Source of the DNA: a virus
Direction: 5' to 3' (one strand)
Virus record (IMG/VR): IMGVR_UViG_3300009481_000039
Location: 1 to 36,808 of that record
DNA: 36,808 nucleotides
A program made the translations under genes and the position numbers. Of the stretch, positions 1-5,696 are shown piece by piece (within the stretch, counting starts at the first letter, position 1; every line of letters begins with the position of its first letter). A model generated the notes under the pieces. It ran no database searches. It had not been told where the DNA came from and worked only from the letters and a program-made list of their open reading frames with translations.

Positions 1-83
1 GGTCTTAATCGGTGGTCTTCAGCCATCCCCCTTTAACCTAAAAAAAGGATAAATAAAATGGGATCAAAAAAAGAAAAAGAAAA
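1..83. repeat. Left copy of 83-bp terminal direct repeat
   Basis: These bases are identical to 36725-36807; the next base differs (G at 84, A at 36808). The repeat contains the 3' part of the RNA element described at 36684-36755, the leader of the ERF gene and the first codons of that gene. The simplest reading is that the contig is circular and the overlap was left unclipped, so gene order continues from 36678 into 58. A true short terminal repeat is the alternative. Confidence 0.9.
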
Positions 84-750
84 GGAAGGTGAAACAGTTT
101 TCGATTACGCTGAAAAGCGTACAGGAAACATTCATCAGAGGATTAATCGTATAATGAAAGAAGTTGATTATGTTAAGAAAGATAAAGAAATCCAGTTTGG
201 CAACAGGGCTGGTTACAGCGTAACTGGACACGATGCAGTTACTGGGCTGATTCACCCCAAGCTGGTTGATCATGGGATAAACATTATTCCAACAATGGAT
301 AGGGTTGAACAAAGTGGCAACAGATCACGAGTTCATTTTACTTTTCGCTGGGTGAATGTGGACAACCCAGAGGATAACTTTGAAACCCATGCACAGGCTG
401 ATGGCGTTGACAACCAAGACAAGGGGATTGGCAAGGCTTGGAGTATTGCCCAACGGTACACAGTGCTTAAAACCTTTCACTTGGAAACAGGGGAAAAGGA
501 CATTGAAGAGTACGATGTTGATGCCAATGATCTTGACAAAAAAGAAGAGGATGATATTCCTTACCCGTCTTCAAAGATAACGGGGCAACAAAGGGAACAA
601 CTTGTAGCGTTGTGCAAAGAGTTGGGGCTGAATAATGAGTTTGTTAAAAAGAAGTTGAAGGAGAATGATTGGAAAACTTCTGCGGATATTGAGGCAGAAT
701 TTTTTGATGCGTTTTGTGATGAATTAAGAGAAATAGGGAAGGGGGAATAA
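58..750 (+). CDS. erf: ERF-family single-strand annealing protein
   Basis: This 230-residue protein is a probable ERF-superfamily recombinase, which anneals complementary single strands during recombination-dependent replication and genome circularisation. The diagnostic segment is at residues 116-140, with DKGIGKAWSIAQRY followed by a hydrophobic stretch, matching the conserved Gly-Lys-Ala...Ala-x-Arg-Tyr block of ERF proteins. The N-terminus is very rich in Lys and Glu (residues 4-10). The C-terminal third (about 155-230) is acidic and helical and may be a separate partner-binding domain. The start is preceded by AAAGGATAAATAAA. It heads the recombination and replication genes and lies just after a structured RNA element. 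The family call rests on motif recognition. Confidence 0.87.
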   Translation: MGSKKEKEKEGETVFDYAEKRTGNIHQRINRIMKEVDYVKKDKEIQFGNRAGYSVTGHDAVTGLIHPKLVDHGINIIPTMDRVEQSGNRSRVHFTFRWVNVDNPEDNFETHAQADGVDNQDKGIGKAWSIAQRYTVLKTFHLETGEKDIEEYDVDANDLDKKEEDDIPYPSSKITGQQREQLVALCKELGLNNEFVKKKLKENDWKTSADIEAEFFDAFCDELREIGKGE

Positions 751-751
751 G

Positions 752-958
752 ATGGAACAACGGGTGAGCATAAACTTTGTGATGGACGAGGAAGAACTCA
801 ATTCACGAAAAGGTCATCACGAGATGGCACAAATATTCCACAATATACGCCTCAAGATGAGACATGAATCCTTGGGTGGAAATATTACTACTGAGGACGG
901 GGCTTTAATTGGGCAGTGGGAAATTACCGACAACGGGATAAGGGGGAGACATGAGTGA
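752..958 (+). CDS. Small phage protein of unknown function
   Basis: This 68-residue protein is not recognised. It is charged, without membrane segment or cysteines, and has a short strand-like C-terminal part (GALIGQWEITDNGIRG). It starts two bases after the ERF stop with AAGGGGGAA just upstream, and its end overlaps the next gene by eight bases, so it is translated as part of the early operon. A replication or recombination accessory role is possible from context only. Confidence 0.65.
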   Translation: MEQRVSINFVMDEEELNSRKGHHEMAQIFHNIRLKMRHESLGGNITTEDGALIGQWEITDNGIRGRHE

Positions 959-1121
959 TATACATTTAGAGGGGCAGAGGGAGCAAGACTGGGAAGAATG
1001 GTTGGACGAAAACGAGTATCGCTACTTGGGCGGTGAAATGTATGAGTGTGCTGGCAACCATGTCTGGCACGTTGATGATTTAATCAAACTTTTCGAGGAG
1101 TTTCAAAATGGCAAACAATAA
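951..1121 (+). CDS. Small acidic protein of unknown function (56 residues)
   Basis: This short gene starts at ATG 951 inside the end of the previous gene, with GGGGGAGAC directly upstream as a strong ribosome binding site, and ends at TAA 1119-1121, overlapping the next start by 14 bases. The product is acidic and Trp-rich, beginning MSDIHLEGQREQDWEEW and ending in a predicted helix (DDLIKLFEEFQNGK). Overlapping stops and starts on both sides support a real gene. No family is recognised. Confidence 0.6.
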   Translation: MSDIHLEGQREQDWEEWLDENEYRYLGGEMYECAGNHVWHVDDLIKLFEEFQNGKQ

Positions 1122-1353
1122 CAATAAGGATTTGCTTAAAGTTGGCGGCCTGTGGAAGAACACAGACAAGAACGGCAATGACTGTTTTTCTGGCGATTTT
1201 ACCTTTGGGACAAAAATGCTGGTCTTCAAGAACACATTTAAAAAGCAAGACAATGAGCCAGATTTTAACGTATTTTTAACGCCAAAAAGGAAGCCTGTCA
1301 AACAGGATGCCGAACAAAAAGCAGAGCCAGAAACAGACGATATTCCATTCTAG
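1108..1353 (+). CDS. Small protein with SSB-like acidic C-terminal tip (DDIPF)
   Basis: This 81-residue protein has a compact N-terminal domain (residues 9-60) with a GGLWKNTDKNGNDCFSGDF opening and a NEPDFNVFLTPK segment. That pattern is seen in small phage and DUF736-like proteins, but family membership is inferred. A disordered charged linker (61-75) follows and the protein ends exactly in DDIPF. That tip is the partner-binding motif of bacterial single-stranded DNA-binding proteins, which contacts many repair and replication enzymes. No OB-fold signature is recognised. Its position between the ERF gene and the replication initiator suggests an SSB substitute or an SSB mimic that recruits host proteins. 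Confidence 0.72.
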   Translation: MANNNNKDLLKVGGLWKNTDKNGNDCFSGDFTFGTKMLVFKNTFKKQDNEPDFNVFLTPKRKPVKQDAEQKAEPETDDIPF

Positions 1354-1362
1354 GGGGGAGAT

Positions 1363-2073
1363 ATGAAAGGGATCAAGAAGTGGTTTAGGGTCAAAAATTT
1401 CGAGAAATACCAGCCCAAGAGGAATGGGAAGCACGCCCCTTGGATACGTTTGTATCACACTTGGAACCTCGATCCAGCTATAGGGCAACTGCATGACAGT
1501 CACAAAGCACACTGGTTGGGACTCGTTTGCATTGCACACGCAACAGATAACCAGATACCTTGGGACAGTAAATGGATTAAGAGGCGAGGTTGTTTCAGTT
1601 CAAACGTAAATTTAGACATCTTTGAAAAGCTGGGACTTATAGAGATTTTGTGCAACAATGGTGAAAAAGATAGTGAACCAGAAATGCAAGGAGAAAGAAA
1701 AAGAAAAAAAGAAAAAAAGAAAGATATAGGTGAGGAGCAAAACGCTCCTCCCCCTCTTTCTGATACTTTCAAGGTTGAGAAGTTTTGGAAGGAGTTGTAC
1801 TGGCAAAAGCATAGGACGAAGCCAGATATGTCACCAGTTAAAGATCGAACAATTATCAAATCATTGGTTGAAACACATGGTGTCGGGAAGGTAATGTCTA
1901 AAGTCCCTAGCCATATCGAAGGGGGAAGGCTTCTGACGATTGGTGGATTCAAGACGCTTTTTAATGAACTTGGGATAACCAAGAATACGATGAAAACTTT
2001 TGAGGAAAAGCATCAGGATGAGATCGAAAAAGTAAAACAAAAAATAAGGGAGAGACAAAATGATAACGCTTGA
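1363..2073 (+). CDS. Replication initiator / replisome-organiser-like protein
   Basis: This 236-residue protein probably acts at the phage origin. The N-terminal half (about 1-100) resembles winged-helix replisome organisers: KKWFRVKNFEKYQPKRN, then a WLGLVCIAHATDNQIPW helix and a segment ending FEKLGLIEI. A very basic linker (about 110-121, ERKRKKEKKKD) follows. The C-terminal domain (about 135-210) resembles the conserved C-terminal region of phage replication proteins, with FWKELYWQKHRTKPDM and GGFKTLFNELGI. SD GGGGGAGAT precedes the start. It overlaps the next gene, a helicase-loader-like protein, by 14 bases, the classic initiator-loader pairing. It is called from architecture and context, not from a catalytic motif. 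Confidence 0.6.
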   Translation: MKGIKKWFRVKNFEKYQPKRNGKHAPWIRLYHTWNLDPAIGQLHDSHKAHWLGLVCIAHATDNQIPWDSKWIKRRGCFSSNVNLDIFEKLGLIEILCNNGEKDSEPEMQGERKRKKEKKKDIGEEQNAPPPLSDTFKVEKFWKELYWQKHRTKPDMSPVKDRTIIKSLVETHGVGKVMSKVPSHIEGGRLLTIGGFKTLFNELGITKNTMKTFEEKHQDEIEKVKQKIRERQNDNA

Positions 2074-2656
2074 ACAATTTGAGGTTCAGTTTAATAAGCT
2101 ACAAGCCGCATTTGGGACAGTGAAGTCTGCAAAGATTTTCGAGGAGTGGTACAAGGAATTTGAGTATGAGGACTACTCAGTGTTTTTGGGTGCGATGAAT
2201 AGTTGCCAGTATGGTGAGAGGTTTCCGACTTGGGATGTTTTCAAACAGCACCTGAGAAATTCAAGGGGCGTGACTGTGGCAGAGGAATTTAATGGGTGCG
2301 GAGACTGTCACACTGGTGTAGTTTTGTTCAGGGATATTAATAGCAACGGTCAGGTTTCAGATCAAGCGGCAAACTGTGCGGAGTGTTCGATCAATAAAAA
2401 AAAGGGCATGGCAAATGTTTATCCTAGAAGATTACACAGAGATGCGGTAGGTGTGTTGAGGACGCAAAGAGCGTTGAGACAGGATATGGAGAACGGGGAA
2501 AGAATTGAAGAGCCTAAAGCAAAGACCGAAGAACGGGTTGAGGTTGGACAACTCGTAAAAGAGGTGTATGGTTCTGAAGACCCAGACAACGAGAGAAAAA
2601 GATATGGTAGTTTGAAACGTGAAGAGGAGAGAGAGGCTAATGAAAAAATATATTGA
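2060..2656 (+). CDS. Helicase-loader-like protein (G39P-like N-domain plus zinc site)
   Basis: This 198-residue protein has an N-terminal helical domain (1-66) with the spacing EEWYKEFEYEDY...A...RFPTWDVFKQHL. That resembles the G39P and related helicase loader or inhibitor family, which binds the replicative helicase DnaB. A four-cysteine site follows (C80, C83, C106, C109: CGDC and CAEC), probably binding zinc. The last 60 residues are charged and probably disordered. The phage encodes no helicase or polymerase in this window, so the likely role is to bring the host helicase to the initiator encoded just upstream. The domain call is by pattern only. Confidence 0.6.
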   Translation: MITLEQFEVQFNKLQAAFGTVKSAKIFEEWYKEFEYEDYSVFLGAMNSCQYGERFPTWDVFKQHLRNSRGVTVAEEFNGCGDCHTGVVLFRDINSNGQVSDQAANCAECSINKKKGMANVYPRRLHRDAVGVLRTQRALRQDMENGERIEEPKAKTEERVEVGQLVKEVYGSEDPDNERKRYGSLKREEEREANEKIY

Positions 2657-2996
2657 TGGCTACCAACAAAACGATCTGCCTTTATTTAATTCAACTGCAA
2701 CTAGGAATGAACAAGCAAAACAGATTGGGAGTTATGTTGCAGAGTTCGATGGCAAGCACTATGACAAAACAAAAGACAAGACAAGGCTGACAAAACAAAT
2801 GCAGGGCGTGTATGACTGCATCAATATGGGCAGTTGGAAAACAGTGGAAGAGATCAGCAAGGTCACGGGCTATCCACAGCCATCGATCTCAGCCCAGTTA
2901 AGAAATTTAAGAAAAGAAAAGTTTGGCGGTTTGGATGTGCGAGGAAGGTACAGGTCTGGGACGAGGATTTTTGAATATAAGTTGGTAGGGATTTAA
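2640..2996 (+). CDS. Winged-helix DNA-binding protein
   Basis: This 118-residue protein has a C-terminal winged helix-turn-helix (about residues 52-118): SWKTVEEISKVTGYPQPSISAQLRNLRK is a typical helix-turn-helix with recognition helix, followed by a wing (GRYRSGTRIFEYKLV). I place the start at ATG 2640, because GAGGAGAGAGAGG lies just upstream; a GTG at 2619 would extend it by seven residues but destroy that ribosome binding site. It overlaps the previous gene by 17 bases. It may regulate early transcription or assist replication. No repressor-like oligomerisation domain is visible. Confidence 0.7.
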   Translation: MKKYIDGYQQNDLPLFNSTATRNEQAKQIGSYVAEFDGKHYDKTKDKTRLTKQMQGVYDCINMGSWKTVEEISKVTGYPQPSISAQLRNLRKEKFGGLDVRGRYRSGTRIFEYKLVGI

Positions 2997-3006
2997 TACA
3001 GAGAAC

Positions 3007-3393
3007 ATGAGAAAACCAAGAAACGATCTTGAGCATATCGAACAAGTCAAGTTGTTCAACTGGGCTAGGCAAAACGAGTCAATGTATTTACACTTGAGTC
3101 TTTTGTTTGCTATCCCAAACGGTGGGCGTAGACATATCGGGACAGCTAGAAAGTTAAAGGCTGAAGGTGTTAAGGCTGGCGTACCTGATTGTTTCCTAGC
3201 TGTACCAAAAGACGAAAAGCATGGCTTGTTTATCGAGATGAAGAATGGCAAAAACAAACCAACATCTAACCAGAATTGGTGGTTGACCAGCATGAAGGTG
3301 GAAGGGTACGAGACTGCGGTGTGCTACAGCTTTGAAGAGGCACGAGACAAGATTATAGAATACTTGAAACTAGAGGTGAAAGATGAACGATGA
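3007..3393 (+). CDS. VRR-NUC family nuclease
   Basis: This 128-residue protein matches the VRR-NUC (virus-type replication-repair nuclease) fold of the PD-(D/E)XK superfamily. Visible motifs in order: E12 in the first helix, IPNGG at 36-40, AGVPDCFL with D61, IEMKNGK with E77 and K79 as the second acidic residue and the lysine, then SNQ around Q89. Standalone phage VRR-NUC proteins of this length are common and are thought to cut branched or flapped DNA, for example recombination intermediates. Its place after the replication genes fits processing of ERF-made intermediates before packaging. It overlaps the next gene by 11 bases. Confidence 0.88.
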   Translation: MRKPRNDLEHIEQVKLFNWARQNESMYLHLSLLFAIPNGGRRHIGTARKLKAEGVKAGVPDCFLAVPKDEKHGLFIEMKNGKNKPTSNQNWWLTSMKVEGYETAVCYSFEEARDKIIEYLKLEVKDER

Positions 3394-3661
3394 GGAAATA
3401 TTAAAAGATAGAGAATCGCAGTATGGGTGTCCTAAAGAATTTTTTAAAACGTATGGTGAAATGTGCAGACTGTTGGATGCGTATGCATCGACAAGCGATC
3501 AGGAAAGCATATGCGAGGGTAGGTTGGTTGCGTTGAAGTTGGCCTTGTTAAAAATCGTCAGGGCGGCATGGAATCCAACCCTGACAGATTCTTACCAAGA
3601 CGCAAGAAACTATATTACCATTGCAGAGATGATGCCTATGAATCAAAATAAGTCCAGATAA
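3383..3661 (+). CDS. DUF6378-like phage protein
   Basis: This 92-residue protein has the pattern of DUF6378: a leading RESQYGCPKEFF (compare R-x2-YG-x-P-x2-N/F), then a long helix ALKLALLKIVRAAWNP, then DSYQDARNYITIAE. The function of the family is unknown; it is often found among phage nucleotide and DNA metabolism genes. It is the last rightward gene of the early operon. Its 3' end overlaps the last leftward gene (3636-3743) by 26 bases, so the two operons collide tail to tail with no terminator visible between them. Confidence 0.65.
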   Translation: MNDEEILKDRESQYGCPKEFFKTYGEMCRLLDAYASTSDQESICEGRLVALKLALLKIVRAAWNPTLTDSYQDARNYITIAEMMPMNQNKSR

Positions 3662-3743
3662 GCATTGAACCTATCATCACAGCCCAAACCTTTAGCCCGA
3701 TAAAAATCCAAGCATATAGTTCTGCAAAGTCTAAGGTTTCCAT
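3636..3743 (-). CDS. 35-residue single-span membrane microprotein
   Basis: This short leftward reading frame starts at ATG 3743-3741 and ends at TAG 3638-3636. The product, METLDFAELYAWIFIGLKVW and on to a C-terminal WTYFDS, is one hydrophobic helix with an acidic N-terminus and aromatic belts. GGGAGAGAT lies directly upstream and overlaps the stop of the preceding gene, so translation is probably coupled. It closes the leftward operon and runs antisense into the end of the DUF6378-like gene. A small membrane-acting effector (pinholin-like, receptor block, or inner-membrane regulator) is possible but unproven. Confidence 0.6.
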   Translation of the reverse strand: METLDFAELYAWIFIGLKVWAVMIGSMLIWTYFDS

Positions 3744-3745
3744 TT

Positions 3746-3949
3746 TTATCTCTCCCTTTCTTTTTGCTTCTGACTTATTGTTGGATAAGCAACGTCTCTA
3801 TCCCAGTAAGGCGATCCACACTTGGGGCAACGCTTTGGCTTCTTTTGTGATCGAGGAAACCACAGGTGTGGGCAACGCTTGCAATTCAATGAAGTGAGCG
3901 TCCAAGGCAGTTCATCTGCCTCTGACATTTCAATAGTAGTTTTTGGCAT
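3746..3949 (-). CDS. Zinc-ribbon protein (67 residues)
   Basis: This small protein has two CxxC knuckles: C23-K-R-C26 and C41-P-K-C44. The first is followed by PHLWFPR and the second by GSPYWDR. This is the layout of a widespread family of tiny zinc ribbons found in phages and mobile elements; their role is unknown, probably nucleic-acid or protein binding. The tail (KQKERER) is basic. Its start codon abuts the stop of the upstream gene at 3950, with GAGGG about nine bases upstream. Zinc binding is inferred from the cysteines. Confidence 0.72.
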   Translation of the reverse strand: MPKTTIEMSEADELPWTLTSLNCKRCPHLWFPRSQKKPKRCPKCGSPYWDRDVAYPTISQKQKERER

Positions 3950-4132
3950 TTATTTTACCCTCTCTACAGCAAGGTCAAGCATGTATTTAATGTGGTCGAT
4001 GACAATGCATTTGATTTGCTTCCCAGACATTTTAAATTTCTTATCCATGTCCATAATTATCACATCGTACTGCCTGTCGCCGTCTTCATCGACATAAGAA
4101 ATCATCAAATCAAAACTATGTGGCTTGTTCAT
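3950..4132 (-). CDS. Small leftward protein of unknown function (60 residues)
   Basis: No family is recognised. The product has a probable beta hairpin (SFDLMISYVDEDGDRQYDVIIM) followed by a helix (GKQIKCIVIDHIKYMLDLAVERV). The start overlaps the stop of the upstream gene as ATGA and is preceded by the recurring GGAGAGATGAA start cassette of this block, which fixes the start. It is translationally coupled to both neighbours. Confidence 0.68.
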   Translation of the reverse strand: MNKPHSFDLMISYVDEDGDRQYDVIIMDMDKKFKMSGKQIKCIVIDHIKYMLDLAVERVK

Positions 4133-4341
4133 TTCATCTCTCCTTTTTTGTTTGGTTGGATGACTGTAAAAATATCCTCGATTGATTCATTCACGGTATG
4201 CCACTTTTTATCGTCCAATAAAATTTCTGAACGGTTTTGATTGGAACTCTTTTGCGGCCTTACTTCCTTGATGCGTGATGTCTTGATAACTCGAACATCG
4301 GTGTCGTTTAAGAAGTTGTTAAAAGTTAGTTTTATAAACAT
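4129..4341 (-). CDS. Small leftward protein of unknown function (70 residues)
   Basis: The protein starts MFIKLTFNNFLNDTDVRVIKT and looks like a small beta-rich fold; it contains one HTVNESIEDIFTVI segment reminiscent of small regulatory proteins, but no family can be named. SD AAGGAAA lies seven bases before the ATG. A GC-rich hairpin at 4356-4371 sits immediately upstream of that site, between this gene and the one before it, and may tune its expression. Confidence 0.65.
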   Translation of the reverse strand: MFIKLTFNNFLNDTDVRVIKTSRIKEVRPQKSSNQNRSEILLDDKKWHTVNESIEDIFTVIQPNKKGEMK

Positions 4342-4355
4342 GGTGTTTCCTTTCT

Positions 4356-4371
4356 GGGGGCTTTCGCCCCC
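4356..4371 (-). promoter_or_regulatory. GC-clamp hairpin with GAAA tetraloop in the leftward operon
   Basis: On the minus strand this reads GGGGGC-GAAA-GCCCCC, a perfect 6-bp stem closed by a GNRA-type tetraloop. It lies between two coding regions and no U-tract follows, so it is not a standard terminator. It could stabilise upstream mRNA, cause partial termination or mark a processing site. A sister hairpin occupies the same relative place at 4705-4719. Confidence 0.75.
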
Positions 4372-4377
4372 TGTTAG

Positions 4378-4686
4378 TTATGCTATGTTTGCGTGTTTGT
4401 TAAAGCGATCTTGTCTTTTTTGTTGAGCCTTTTTATATTTTTCAACAACTAATTCTTGTGCCACAGTCACGCCTCTTGTGAACCTTTCCAAGTCCTCTCT
4501 ATTCTCGCTGTTGAAAACAACAAGACCGTTATGTTTGATTTTGTAAGTAGCATTTTCAAAATGCCACGCTGATTGTCTTGGCAGTTGGAAATAACTTTCC
4601 AGAGCCAACAAAGCCGCATGAAGGTTTGCAAAGGTTGCGAACCTTTTTCCATTCTGATAAAGCGTTGTGTTAAATGCGTATGCCAT
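4378..4686 (-). CDS. Small leftward protein of unknown function (102 residues)
   Basis: The product begins MAYAFNTTLYQNGKRFATF and has two parts: an alpha-beta N-terminal region with the pattern of a small nucleotide- or protein-binding fold (residues 1-70), and a basic C-terminal helix (VVEKYKKAQQKRQDRF). I take ATG 4686-4684 as start because it carries the GGAGAGATGAG cassette seven bases upstream; a longer TTG-initiated version would run through the hairpin at 4705-4719. No family is recognised. Confidence 0.7.
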   Translation of the reverse strand: MAYAFNTTLYQNGKRFATFANLHAALLALESYFQLPRQSAWHFENATYKIKHNGLVVFNSENREDLERFTRGVTVAQELVVEKYKKAQQKRQDRFNKHANIA

Positions 4687-4704
4687 CTCATCTCTCCTAG
4701 TTGA

Positions 4705-4719
4705 GGGGGCAAAGCCCCC
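4705..4719 (-). promoter_or_regulatory. Second GC-clamp hairpin in the leftward operon
   Basis: The minus strand reads GGGGGC-TTT-GCCCCC, a 5 to 6 bp stem with a tiny loop, placed between the stop of the gene at 4728 and the start cassette of the gene at 4686. No U-tract follows. Its similarity in sequence and placement to 4356-4371 suggests a repeated intercistronic RNA element. Confidence 0.7.
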
Positions 4720-4727
4720 TGTTAATT

Positions 4728-4949
4728 TTAAAGTGCGATCCAACCTTTTCCAGTTGTGTTATCCCAGTCAATATTAGTGATGATGCAATTCTTTTTTGCT
4801 TCTGTTTCACGAAACCATTTTTTCATTTCCACAAAAAGATCATTCTCATCTTTAAGATTAGGCCACTTCAGCGAGGCCAATTCTTTTTGCGTTTCAATTT
4901 CTCTCACAACTATTTCATCCCCTGCTATACCCACTCTTGCTTTTTTCAT
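4728..4949 (-). CDS. Small leftward protein of unknown function (73 residues)
   Basis: The product starts MKKARVGIAGDEIVVREIET and contains a helix (DLFVEMKKWFRETEAKKN) followed by a strand-rich end (CIITNIDWDNTTGKGWIAL). The start at 4949 has the GGAGAGATGAG cassette just upstream; an in-frame ATG further out at 4991 lacks such a site. No family is recognised. It stays in the same orientation and style as its neighbours. Confidence 0.68.
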   Translation of the reverse strand: MKKARVGIAGDEIVVREIETQKELASLKWPNLKDENDLFVEMKKWFRETEAKKNCIITNIDWDNTTGKGWIAL

Positions 4950-4981
4950 CTCATCTCTCCCAGTTAAAGTTTGTCTACAGT

Positions 4982-5185
4982 TTATGCCCACCCTTGATTA
5001 GAAATATTGCTATCAAGATAGTCGCTCTCTGGCGTTTCACTAAGATAGCCAATCAATTCCTGTTCACCATCGTGGCACTCTTGGCATAAGCCACTAGGAT
5101 GAACTGCCTCTACCTGACTCAAAAATTTAACTACTTCTGGGTCTTTCTGACTTTTTGCGTAATCAATACAACTTGCACATTTCAT
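4982..5185 (-). CDS. Small cysteine-rich, probably zinc-binding protein (67 residues)
   Basis: The protein has two CxxC pairs, C3-A-S-C6 and C34-Q-E-C37, the second followed by HDGEQELIGYL. This suggests one structural zinc ion holding together an otherwise very acidic small protein. The start has the exact GGAGAGATGAG cassette. No family is recognised. With 3746-3949 it is one of two zinc-ribbon-like proteins in this operon. Confidence 0.7.
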   Translation of the reverse strand: MKCASCIDYAKSQKDPEVVKFLSQVEAVHPSGLCQECHDGEQELIGYLSETPESDYLDSNISNQGWA

Positions 5186-5205
5186 CTCATCTCTCCTTTT
5201 GTTAG

Positions 5206-5514
5206 TTATTTAATAAGTTTTTTTTCTTTAGCTAACCAAAATGGAATGAGGGTTGTGAAAACTCCCTCAAAAGCCTTGCCTGTGCAACGTAGCAATGTAA
5301 CTTGGCTCAATGGAATCCACTCTGACCTGTCTTTAGAAGAGTTCTGGTCATCTATCAAGAAAGCCTTACCAGAAGAACTCATCTCCAAATACTGTGGAGA
5401 TTCTGAGTCATCATCTGCATGGACAAGCGGAAGCTGACCAATGTCAACAAGACCATGAGGCCATACATCCACGATCTTTACATCCAAGTCATCAATGTGT
5501 ACTAAGTTTTCCAT
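5206..5514 (-). CDS. First gene of the leftward operon, unknown function (102 residues)
   Basis: The product starts MENLVHIDDLDVKIVDVWPH and contains an acidic loop (HADDDSESPQ) and a hydrophobic C-terminal segment (FEGVFTTLIPFWLAKEKKLIK). I choose ATG 5514 because the GGAGAGATGAG cassette lies directly upstream; ATGs further out sit in the leader. As the promoter-proximal gene behind a consensus sigma70 promoter it is probably made early and in quantity. Function unknown; a host-directed role is inferred from position only. Confidence 0.68.
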   Translation of the reverse strand: MENLVHIDDLDVKIVDVWPHGLVDIGQLPLVHADDDSESPQYLEMSSSGKAFLIDDQNSSKDRSEWIPLSQVTLLRCTGKAFEGVFTTLIPFWLAKEKKLIK

Positions 5515-5550
5515 CTCATCTCTCCTTTTGTTAATCATCATCATGGGGAT

Positions 5551-5578
5551 ATTATAGCATCATAATGATATATGTCAA
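5551..5578 (-). promoter_or_regulatory. Consensus sigma70 promoter for the leftward operon
   Basis: On the minus strand TTGACA (5578-5573) is followed by 16 bases and then TATAAT (5556-5551). The -10 box is also extended (TGC-TATAAT). Both hexamers match the consensus exactly. Transcription would begin about 5544-5540, a short distance before the first start cassette at 5514. Such a promoter needs no phage factor, so this operon can be expressed at once after entry. Confidence 0.9.
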
Positions 5579-5659
5579 GAGAAATGCAATAAAAAAATAG
5601 CCAAAACCCTCTTTTTTTGGGGGCTTGCTAAATCGTTGGATTTAAAGGAAAAAAGGGGG

Positions 5660-5687
5660 TTGATATATTGCTCTGAGTGTGTATTTT
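5660..5687 (+). promoter_or_regulatory. Probable rightward promoter for lysis and packaging genes
   Basis: TTGATA (5660-5665), 16 bases, TATTTT (5682-5687). It is weaker than the divergent leftward promoter about 80 bases away, and shares the TTGAxATAT opening with the promoters at 5578 and 35736. It lies immediately before the endolysin gene. The start would be only a few bases before the ATG, giving a very short leader, so this call is tentative. Confidence 0.45.
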
Positions 5688-5696
5688 GGGGGGGGT

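Noticed and set aside
2619-2639. GTG start extending the winged-helix protein
   Set aside because: The extension would consist of the ribosome binding site GAGGAGAGAGAGG itself, so ATG 2640 is preferred.
5592-5625. CCAAAA...TTTTGG hairpin as a bidirectional terminator
   Set aside because: The stem is short and A/T-rich and does not lie after a gene; it sits between two divergent promoters.
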